NCBI RefSeq assembly: GCF_000340215.1
Contig: NW_006921539.1
Span: forward strand, 3,803,118-3,867,117
Source: Pseudocercospora fijiensis CIRAD86
Taxonomy: Eukaryota > Ascomycota > Dothideomycetes > Mycosphaerellales > Mycosphaerellaceae
DNA: 64,000 nucleotides
Reading direction: 5' to 3'
In this document: piece by piece, positions 46,672-55,826 of the stretch
Layout of the letters: each line of letters starts with the position of its first letter
Position numbering within the stretch: position 1 is the first letter of the stretch
Made by a program: the position numbers and the translations under genes
Notes under the pieces: generated by a model
Told to the model about the DNA's origin: nothing
Seen by the model: only the letters and a program-made list of their open reading frames with translations
The model's database searches: none

Positions 46672-47613
46672 ATGTCTATCAATGTCAATGTTTCCATTCC
46701 CATCGACTCAGCCATCGCCATTCGTGGCATTGACTACGCCCTAGAACGAATCGATGGTGAAGTGGAATTCACGCTGTCGACCATCACGTCAGCCGTAATC
46801 GAAGCGATCAAGGACCTCCCAGACGATTACCTGCTCGACGGCTTCGATGCGGATTATGACTTCACACAGCCTTCTCGTTCAGCACCAAGGACAGCCTCGA
46901 GATCAACATCCGGCACCACGCAACTCTCACACACCACTGTTTCAACCTACTCCACTACTGACAGCCGCCTCGGGGTGTCATTCTACGAAGACTTTTGCAT
47001 CACCGTCGTAGATCCCAAAGGCACGCAGCACCTGATCGAGACTTGCTCCGACATGACCGTGGCGGAACTAGAAGCAAAACTCGACGAGCAGCGTGGCGAA
47101 CCCAGCAAGCAGAACCGCTTGGTATGGAGAGGCTACAGACTCAATCAACCAGATGCCACGCTGAGGCACTACGGCATCGGTCCCGGCTGCGTGCTAGTCT
47201 TATTCCATCATCTCTTACCTACCCTCCCAATCGAAGACCCAGAGCTCGAGAATCCAAGCATCCCCCGCGAAGAAGACTTCGATTTCTGGCTCGCAACCCC
47301 TTCGGGCAAATCTTTGTCTGTGAAAGCGCGGCCGGAGACGACGACCGCCGAACTTGCTACTGCGGTGTGGCACCAGCTGGGAATTCTACCAAGTATGCAG
47401 AAACTGGTGTTCCAGGGGTTGGTGGTGTATGATGGGAGTTCGTATGCGGCGGGGAGAGAGCATTTGATTTTCACGCTGGATGAGGTGCGTACTTGAAGAG
47501 TGGCTTCAATGTCCTCATGTTCTGTGATGACGGGAATTGCTGACTTTGATGGCCAGGTTAGCATTGGCGTGGACGCGGTAGTGTCGATTCAGATCGCAGA
47601 CAGTCTGCAATGA
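46672..47613 (+). CDS. Protein with two tandem ubiquitin-like domains
   Basis: Exon 1 is 46672-47484 and exon 2 is 47557-47613, with a 72-nt GTGCGT...CAG intron, giving 289 residues. Unspliced translation would end four codons after the junction. The N-terminal 90 residues are unique and Ser/Thr-rich at the end. UBL1 covers roughly 108-180 (ITVVDPKGTQHLI ... RLVWRGYRL ... ATLRHYGIGPGC), the classical beta-grasp order. UBL2 covers roughly 205-275 (FDFWLATPSGKSLSVKARPE ... MQKLVFQG). Neither domain ends in Gly-Gly, so they are not conjugated modifiers; recognition by ubiquitin-binding partners is inferred. The specific family is not recognised. Confidence 0.7.
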
Positions 47614-48892
47614 AGGAGGGCATGTTTGGCGTACACTGTAATTGCAGGGGATGTTGATATCGTAAAGAAAATGTCTTCGGTGGCTTGTTGTCTTTGGTTA
47701 GATCACGTGTGTAGGCTGAGAACAGGTATCCTGCCCATAGCTCCACTCTTCCAATGCCGAATGGCGGGAGCTCCGTGGGAGAGACCATTGACACTCTCAA
47801 GCGGATTGTGGATCGACAGCACAGCTAGTGTTCATCTGAGGAGCGACTTTGAGACAAGCAGCCTGATACTTGTGTCTATCAGCGAAGTGGTGGAAACGAT
47901 CGCTTTGTGAAAAGGTGAATCCCCACTCACGTGAAGTTGTGCTGGCGCGCGCGTGCTGATCAACAACACTCTCACCATCGCATATGCGCAGAGACAAGAC
48001 CTCGGGTGCTGAGAGGTCGTCATGGAGCGCAGCGTCAAAGTAAATAACGAAGACTTCCATGCTAAGTTCTTCCAACATCCATCAAGATTCATCGCACCTA
48101 TAATACACTTTACTCTACAGTTGATGAGGGGCGATTCTATGACGGCCTGTATGAGCTGAGGAGGCACGCCAAGGATGTTCATGAGGAAGATGCAAGTATC
48201 AATAGTCCGGAAAGCTGGTGTACGACACGGCCGCTGCAAATTACCGACGTCAAGATTCTGCGGCGAGGTGGTGCGCCTCGACGAAAGGCGATTGAGATGC
48301 GAGAGGGAGACTCTGGGAGCGGCACAGAACGTGGCGAATGAAGATGTTCGATCATTTGTCAAAGTGTCCACGATCGTTGTCGAAGGGCGCATCGATGAAC
48401 GTAAATCTCTGTCCTGCCTGACCTTGAGAAGATCGAGTCGCATGCTGTTGTGCGTCTGGAGCTGCAACGAAAACCTTTCGGACATAGGCTGTCAAGCTAA
48501 CGAGCGAGAGCCCGCAAGTGTCCTCTCAATGACACCTGTTCTCATTGTAATTTTGAGATTCAATGGTGCCCGAGACCGATCGTTCATTTCACATCACCGT
48601 CTGGTCAATGGCTGCCAACTCCGGAGCGTCGTATCGAAAGATGAGGGCCGGAAGCAAAGGTTCTACTTTGAAGAATCTACAGCATACAATTCAAGGTATC
48701 CTTCCTACTTTAGGCCCCAGATGCCCTTTTCCATCGTCTAAAATGCTCGCTACATTGACCAACCCAATGCATTTGCCTGACCCACTCTGCATGACGACCG
48801 CAGACGTCGCGGCAGCAATCCTTAACACTCCGCACGCCACGCTCAACCTCGACTTCATCCTCTCATAACATGATGCCCTCTACTTCGCCCAT
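47614..48892. other. Intergenic region with coding-like fragments
   Basis: No complete gene could be built. A plus-strand frame 48121-48341 (72 codons), preceded by an acceptor-like TCTACAG, reads as plausible protein (DEGRFYDGLYELRRHAKDVH) but no donor in phase was found. Another plus frame, 48563-48868 (101 codons), is open from an ATG but has no signature. They may be exons of a small unrecognised gene or a decayed one. Confidence 0.35.
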
Positions 48893-51800
48893 CTAACCCG
48901 GAAATCTAAACTTTGTAGCGTCCAATCGTCCCAGGCCCTCGCGCGGAGCTACATTCCGTCGCCTGAAAGAGTTGGTAAAGTCTTGCAAAATGCCTCTGAT
49001 CTTCCGAACTTCCTTGCTCTCGATCCGCTGCTGGATGTTCCGCGACAGTCGCTCGAGTTCTTGTGGCGCAATGCTCCCCGGTGGAAGAAGGCTTACAGTC
49101 TCGCCGATCCACTGAGCAGCTTCGCGTGGCATGAGCTGGAAGAGTGCTAACAACACACCACTAGCGTCCGGGAAGCAGTCTTGAGGGAAGGTGTACATCA
49201 TGCCAGTAAGACAACGCTGAGTGAGGTGCTCGCCTTCCGACTTAACGAGCTCCTTCACGCTCTGCTGCACCTGGGGAGGGTTTGAGCGGAGACTGTAGGT
49301 GCCATCGTTGGCGTCGAAGGTTGGAGATGGCGCGTCCTCGCCGCCGTAAGCAAGGAAGTCGCGGAGGAAGTGGAGCGTTGCAATCAGTGGTTCCTCTTTC
49401 AGCAGAGAAAGTGCATTCGTGGCGGCGGAAAGGATATGCGGCATCAAGCTGGAAGCCACAATCTTCGTCGGGTGGTATAAGAGCACATCTGTCGACATGC
49501 GGAAGAAGTCCTCGATCACATCAGGAAGATCTTCAGGAGTGAGGTCATTGAGTGCGCGCAGGAATGCAGTTGCCTGCTGTTCGTAGAAGGCGTAGATTTG
49601 GTCCGTGGTTTCCCGAGATACGTAACTAGAGGTATGTTAGCATGACCTGTCACCAAATGCGGTGGGGTGGAGATATTACTTACTCAGACTCATCGGAGAA
49701 TTCGCGCACAATACTGTCGGTCGCCCACAGGAAACAACCCTGTCTGCTTGCTGTGAAGCCGGCGGCCAATTTGTCTGCAAGCTGGTTGAGGAGTGGCGCG
49801 GTGTGGATTCGATAAGATAAGACCATGTAGCGCCAGCATCGGCACACCCGCTCGACTATGGGCACGAAGTTGATGAAGTTTTCGCAGATGGTAGCCAGAA
49901 TTGGAAAGATCTCCTGGCAGTACTGAACGGCGGGATGTGGCTTCGAGGGCTCCACGTAAGGCGTGACCCACTGTATAAAGATAGTGAGGAGGTTTAGGTG
50001 GTCGGCAATAGCCAACTTTTGCTCCTTTTCGGTTGCCGCTTGCGCCATGGCCATTAGCCGCTTGACGATCGGGTCGCAGCACAGCTTCATAGACTGATAG
50101 AGCGATTCAAGAGGCTGCCTGGCAAGCACAGATGCCACTCCTTCCGTGGTCTCTTCCTGGCTCGTGGGTGGCAGGGAGTTGAGGTTCGCTTCGTAGAACT
50201 GCTGAATTTGGGGCATGTATTCCTTGAGTAAGTCGGCACAGTCGTTGCAGAAGAATTTGAAGCTGAGTGCCGCGGCCCGAACGACTTCTTTCGATTGGTG
50301 CGAGAAAGCGGCCATGATGAAGTTGAGCTGATCTTGAAGTGTGTCCGGGTGTTGAGCAGTCCATTCTGTATATCGTCCCAAAGCCATGACAGCCTGAAAA
50401 CGGACCTTCTCTTGGTCAGGAATCTGAACGATGAGCGGAATGAGTCGTGGCAACATGATGTTCTCATCTGGTGGCACCTGGCGACCCATCGCTCGCATGC
50501 TGAATAGCGGAGCTTCCAGTTTCTGCCAGTGCGGTACCTGTCCAGCCTGAGCTTGTGCGCCGAATTGACCCACCCAGCTCTCGATAAGCTGATAGCTCTT
50601 TTGAAGGCACTCCGTCACACCAATGACCTCGCAACAGTCTTTCAAAACATCACCCAACTGGTGTCTGAACTCGCGGAAGCGATCCTCGGCTTCTCGATCT
50701 CCTTCGAATAGATCTGAGTCATCGCCCTCTGGATATTGCAGGTGCACGATCATTATATCCACCAGCTGCGAGTAGAGATCCACCATTTGCAGACGTGCTT
50801 CCATGTATCGTTCCAGCGTGATATACTGTTTCAGCTCGTACCAGAAGTTGAAGGTCTGGCTCAAAGCCTCTCGCTCCTTGTCTTGTCTGCAGCATTCGAG
50901 GACTGCGACCACGAGATCACGGAACTGCTGTGGTTCTCGAGCGATCAAAATGACCCAAGCCTCGCCTGCCTCAGCAAAGATGCGAGTCACGCCCTTAAAA
51001 GTTTCCCAGTCTTCTTCATCCGCACTTGCCTTGATTCGGGGAGCAAGCGCTGCTAATCTCGGATAGAGGGCCTTGATGTTGTTCATGTTCTCGTCGATGT
51101 CCCGAGTCTCCTTGAAGATGGCGCACATTGTCTCCACTGCGGCATCGAAGGCAGAGTCGGATTGAGCAGCGGTTTGAACAACTTCCATGAGCGGAGAGTT
51201 GACAATGTCGTTTAATGGCACCTCGCGGATCCATGATGTGATGCATTCCATGAGCTGCGGATTCTTTGCGGCCTCCGGCGACGACTGTGCGTACTGGACC
51301 AAGAGTCGCAGAACATGCTGCCCGTTCTGTTCCAGTAATTCTTGTTGCCGTGTCCGTAGCTCATCCTCCGCCAAATTGATCTTGCGGCCCTCCGTGACTT
51401 CCTCTGGCAGGACGTGCAAGAATTCCAAGACACATGAAATACCTGCTGCATCACTGCCGAGCGTCGAGACCACTGTCTGCAAAACATCCTTCCAGTCCAG
51501 CATAAGGATAGCCAAATTTGCTAGGCACACGCAGAGCTGCGTTCGTATTGGCTTCGGGCCTTTCGCGTATTGAGCAACGGCTTGGAGCAAGGTATCTCTC
51601 AGCTGAGGCCATGACTCTCGGGGTATTTGGTGAAAGTCGAAGATGATCTATTGTCCATGTCAATATCCCTTCGCCCCTTCCTTCTCTCTGCTCTTACCAT
51701 ACCTTTCCCTTCAACGTAGTTGCTGCAAATAGCTTGGCCTCATCGCTTGCGTCGGAGGCTTGCAGCATGGCAAAGGTGGAGGTCCATGCCTCCTGTGACT

Positions 51801-51933
51801 TCTGAAATGACTCCAAGTACGTATGCGCCTGCGTCTTTGAGGAGCGATCCACGTTACTAGACATGGTCGCGAGTGCCGAAAGAACAGGTGCAAAGGCCGC
51901 GCCATTGCCGTTCGTGGTGGCCGCCGTTGCCAT
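48893..51933 (-). CDS. mtr10: Karyopherin of the Mtr10/transportin-3 family
   Basis: Three exons, 51933-51703, 51647-49684 and 49625-48893, give 975 residues, the usual size (yeast Mtr10 is 972). The sequence is alpha-helical HEAT-type throughout. It includes the importin-N-like start (SSKTQAHTYLESFQKSQEAW), the conserved PIRTQLCVCLANLAI block, and the family's diagnostic C-terminus (RGILQDFTNSFRRRNVAPRE). Mtr10/TNPO3 imports SR-type mRNA-binding proteins and, in yeast, supports tRNA retrograde transport, acting at the nuclear pore with Ran-GTP. It is divergent from the SmE gene, with about 500 bp between starts. Confidence 0.93.
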
Positions 51934-52431
51934 GTTGTCGCTCTGTACAGTTCGTATGTGAGGGCAGAGCCGCAGTCGGCCAATTTAGTTGGATGTTTAG
52001 CGATCGTCTTTCGAATGCGAGTCTCGATTGATCATCGCAGATTTGGTGGCAATGGCGGTCTCTTGGATAAGAACAAAAGCAGTTCGGGGTAGCTGGTGGT
52101 GGTGTTGCAGAGTTGTATGGATGGGTGTGGTTCAAACAAAATAATGCCTTCTACTTGGACCCCACAGTGTTGCTCTGCGGCGGCACTTGCGCTACAAACT
52201 TTATTTTGGCTAGGAACTTGCAGCCGCGCAGAAGAAAGGCGACCATTCATACACCACCATCTTCAGAACATTCACGGACTCGGAAAGCTACGCATCGGCA
52301 CCCACAACTTCTACGATTGCATACACATCGGAAACGCGACATTCTGACAGCCGCGCTCGCCGACCTAGCGCGCCAACAGCGACTGACACCAACCTCAAAT
52401 TCACATCTTAGAAGCATAACCACTTCTCACC
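51934..52431. promoter_or_regulatory. Divergent promoter of mtr10 and SmE genes
   Basis: 498 bp separate the two start codons, so both 5' leaders and promoters share this stretch. No strong TATA box is visible. CA-rich, pyrimidine-rich leader sequence precedes the SmE start. Confidence 0.6.
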
Positions 52432-52787
52432 ATGGCCGACAGACGAGGCGGCGGCGGTCAGCGCAAAGTTCTGCTCCCTCCCATCAACTTCATCTTCAAG
52501 CTCCTTCAGCAACACAGCACGGTTCAGATCTGGCTCTACGAACAGCTGGGAATCAGAATTGAGGGCAAGATCAGAGGCTTTGACGAGTTCATGAATCTAG
52601 TGATCGACGATGCCGTGGAGGTGAAGCAGCCAGGGAAGGGAGAGACTGAAGAGGACGTCAAGGATCAGAGGAGAGAAGTTGGTAGGAATATGAAACAAAA
52701 CGTAGAGACGGGCAATGCTGACCATTTCATACAGGACAAATACTGCTCAAGGGCGACAACGTGTGTCTGATTCAGAGCTTGTCGTGA
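52432..52787 (+). CDS. Small nuclear ribonucleoprotein SmE
   Basis: Exons 52432-52681 and 52735-52787 join across a 53-nt intron (GTAGGA...CAG) and give 100 residues. Sm1 motif: the stretch WLYEQLGIRIEGKIRGFDEF, then MNLVIDDAVEV. Sm2 motif: QILLKGDNVCLIQSL at the C-terminus. The variable loop between them is extended (KQPGKGETEEDVKDQRRE) compared with the human protein, as usual in fungi. SmE is one of the seven proteins of the heptameric ring on U1, U2, U4 and U5 snRNAs, essential for splicing. The unspliced frame would replace the Sm2 motif, which supports the intron. Confidence 0.93.
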
Positions 52788-53014
52788 TCGCGCAACGCAC
52801 CGTTATATTTGACGATCATCACATCCACCACACTAGACGAAGCTATAGCGTAGCTGCTTCGCTTGAGAACGAAACGTGAAGCTATCTTCATGGACCAGGC
52901 AGGATCGAGGAAGATCCTTTGAACACTGGACGAGAGAAGAGCCTCACGCGGAGGGAAGGGATGCACCAATAGTGAGTCGCCCACCTTTGTATTAGCATGT
53001 AACGAATAAAAAGC

Positions 53015-53785
53015 TCATTGGGTATTTGGCGTCAGCAATGTGCCATCTCCACACGCGACCGCGTCCACCTTCCAGTCCCACTCCTCCATCATGAGTCTGC
53101 CCATTGGCAAGATTTGCTCCGCGAGACATAATCCGACTAGAAGCACTTTTGTCAGCCGTCTGAATGACAGATGGACATGAAAGCGAAGAAAGCACTCACC
53201 AAGATATGGCTTTTTCCTCTTGCCATTTCCCGTGAATCGAGTCAAGAACTTGTCATAAAAACCAGCACCATGACCCATCCGATTCATTTCCGAGTCGAAT
53301 GCAACACCAGGCACAACGATGAGATCAAGACCGCCAGAAGAAGGACTGTCGGATTCCGTATTCGTACCATCATCCGTCACGGACCGACCTTTAAAGCCCA
53401 TCGCATTCTGTCTCTCATCCAGGCCCTCCTTCGGCAAAGTAGGAATGCCCCAACTATCGCTTTCCAGCTGGCCATAGTCCTCGAGCCCATCAAGTCGCAG
53501 CATATCCATGACCTTGGTCTTCGGCTTCTCCGTGCCTACAGAATAGATGTACGGCACGAAAACCTCTTTGCCAGTCCACAACGAATCCGGCACGAGTCCT
53601 GATGTTTGCGCTTCATTCTTTGGCATAGACAAGTAAATGCCAACCCTTTTCGCTTTCCGGTACTCTGGCAAAGCCAATATCACATTCTGTGCCTTTCGTG
53701 ACTGTGCCAAAACATCCTGCTCACTCAATGCCGCCAATTTCTGCTTGATGTCCGAACGAAGGGTCTTCTTTGCATCTGTAGCCAT
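53015..53785 (-). CDS. 5-formyltetrahydrofolate cyclo-ligase
   Basis: Exons 53785-53200 and 53145-53015 give 238 residues. The N-terminus (KKTLRSDIKQKLAALS ... QSRKAQNVI) holds the basic ATP-binding helix of the family. The central FVPYIYS and the late GGLDLIVVPGVAFD, MGHGAGFYDKFL block is the family signature with the glycine-rich ATP/Mg site. The enzyme converts 5-formyl-THF to 5,10-methenyl-THF with ATP. The frame happens to remain open through the 54-nt intron, but the GTGAGT donor and AAAAG acceptor restore the family's LLVGLCLAEQ. An upstream in-frame extension exists but is not needed. It is convergent with SmE (227 bp) and divergent from ROT1. Confidence 0.9.
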   Translation of the reverse strand: MATDAKKTLRSDIKQKLAALSEQDVLAQSRKAQNVILALPEYRKAKRVGIYLSMPKNEAQTSGLVPDSLWTGKEVFVPYIYSVGTEKPKTKVMDMLRLDGLEDYGQLESDSWGIPTLPKEGLDERQNAMGFKGRSVTDDGTNTESDSPSSGGLDLIVVPGVAFDSEMNRMGHGAGFYDKFLTRFTGNGKRKKPYLGECFLRFHVHLSFRRLTKVLLVGLCLAEQILPMGRLMMEEWDWKVDAVACGDGTLLTPNTQ

Positions 53786-54245
53786 GTTGCGGTGTAAAGA
53801 GCACAATACTGCTGCTTCTTTTCCGCGAAGCATTAAGTACTCGCTCAGTGGCGCTCTTGATGATGAACATGAAACAGGTCGCATAAGCGGTAGATGCAAT
53901 CGACATGCATTTCGCATAGTAATGACATCAACGACGATATATTCTTGGTCATGTCTATACAATATCAATCCCAGCCACGAATACCAATGCGGGTGAAGTC
54001 GCAGTCGCTGGCAGGATAGAGTTTCCAAGGTTCGGTTCGGTGGTAGCTGCGTTGGCGTGTTGGAAACGCGCCAAGAGAATCACTTGCGACTTCCAGGGAC
54101 AGGATCCGCGAATACGACGACCTGGGCGGCGCGGCGTTGCATTGTCTGTGCCAACACCAACAACCACATTCGCTTTCAATTCCAACCGAGCGCGCATACA
54201 CCACTATACCGATCGCACCAACTCGCATACGCATAGAAGATAGAC
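53786..54245. promoter_or_regulatory. Divergent promoter of cyclo-ligase and ROT1 genes
   Basis: 460 bp between the two ATGs. Composition is normal, with no clear TATA box. The ROT1-proximal 60 bp are CA-rich leader. Confidence 0.55.
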
Positions 54246-55148
54246 ATGCTGCTCTATCACTCCCTGGCAGTGGGCGTGGGCCTGGTAGCGTCGAGTCGGG
54301 CGATAGGAGGAGCCACAGATCTCACAGGCACATGGAGCACAAAGTCGAATAAGACCTTGACCGGACCAGTGCGTGTCGCAGTGTCTCTTTCAAGAGATAT
54401 GGCATACTAATCCGCTGTGCAGGGCTTCTACGACCCGCTCAACGACAAATTCATCGAACCCGAACGAACAGGAATCTCATACTCCTTCACAGCAGACGGA
54501 TACTTCGAAGAAGCCTACTACCGCGCTATCGCAAACCCAACAAACCCGAAATGTCCTTCAGCGATCATGCAGTGGCAGCACGGGACATGGACATACAACG
54601 CCAACGGTAGTATCACAACGGAACCGATTGCAGTGGATGGGAGGCAATTACTGAGTAAACCGTGCGATTACGACAAAGCGATTTACACGCGATACAATCA
54701 AAGCGAGTTGTTCAGGGTGAGGGTGTCCTGGACGCACCATACGAGGCAGATTGGCTGACTTATTTCCTCTCAGAACTACGAAGTCGTCACAGATGCTTAC
54801 CACAAAATCCCACGACTGAACCTTTTCGAATTCGACGGCACGCCGATGCAGCCACTATACCTCGTCAAGTCACCGCCTGAGATGCTCCCCACCACGACGC
54901 TGAATCCCACAAACACCGGCATCGCAGCAGCAGGCTCGACGCCTACCTCGAAAGCCAAGGTCAAGCGTGGGCTGGACTATCCCGAAGTCCCTCTGAACTG
55001 GAAAGCTAAGTACGAGCAAGGAATGATCGGAGGTAGCGACATGGTGCAGAGGATAAATGCCGACCGATTATGGTGGATTGGATTGACATTCACGGGAATT
55101 GGTGGACTACTATACTTTGGACCGAGAAGGTTGGGATTGAGATTGTGA
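54246..55148 (+). CDS. rot1: ER chaperone Rot1
   Basis: Exons 54246-54368, 54423-54716 and 54774-55148 give 263 residues (yeast Rot1: 256). It has a signal peptide ([20 protein letters not shown]), then the family start ([39 protein letters not shown]). The lumenal beta-rich domain includes FEEAYYR and [12 protein letters not shown] single C-terminal membrane span ([18 protein letters not shown]) with a short basic tail ends the protein. Rot1 is an essential endoplasmic-reticulum membrane chaperone needed for glycosylation and beta-1,6-glucan/cell-wall assembly. Introns are 54 and 57 nt with good branch sites (ACTAAT). Confidence 0.93.
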
Positions 55149-55826
55149 AAAGGAGCGCGCATCACATCGCATCGCATCTGCATCAAAATCGACAGGAAGA
55201 CGGAACGAACAGACGTTTAATAGATGAGACTTTTTATACAGCATTTAGGGCCTGTGCCATGCATGACGAAAGGAGTTTTCAAGGCGCCGAATGGAATCAA
55301 CCAAACAGGAGAAGAGATTGGGGGTAACGGAGTTTCGAGCAAGAGCTGCATATACTTTTCTTGGTCAGGTCAGGTCTGAGATGATATAATACAAGCATGC
55401 ATGCTCAACGAGCAAATCCAGAAGAGAAAAAGACATCCACCCGCAAGAATCAAAAATCAAAAAAAAATCATATATCAAATCGTCCCTTTCCCTTTCCCTT
55501 TCCCTTTCCCTTCCTTTGCCCTTCACCTTTACTTTTCTTCTTCGTTCTAAAAGCAGCAAGATTCCCTTCTTCCCATTCTCCAAAGTCCTCAAGTTTTCCA
55601 AATTCCTCATCAGCTCTCCTTAAAATCTTCGAAAATTTTCTCCCATCCATTTCCCTTGTTCGCTCGGTTGAGAGATTCGATTAAATCATCACAGATCTTC
55701 TCCAATTTCTTCAATTTCTGCTTCTGGTTCTGGTTCTTCGTGTCAGCTATATGGACTCCTCATACTCGTTAGCTTCGAGGGAAAAACACATACCTGAGGC
55801 TGAGGCTGAGGCTGAGGAAGAGGCTA
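55149..55826. other. Convergent intergenic region with hexamer repeat
   Basis: 3' ends of ROT1 and the DUF6697-like gene. It contains a (CCCTTT)n tract of about five units near 55480-55514 and short GGTTCT and GAGGCT repeats near 55722-55825. No gene was found. Confidence 0.65.

Noticed and set aside
47832..48485. 217-codon minus-strand frame
   Set aside because: Ser/Thr/Arg-biased, no signature, and it overlaps a more protein-like plus-strand frame; probably a shadow.
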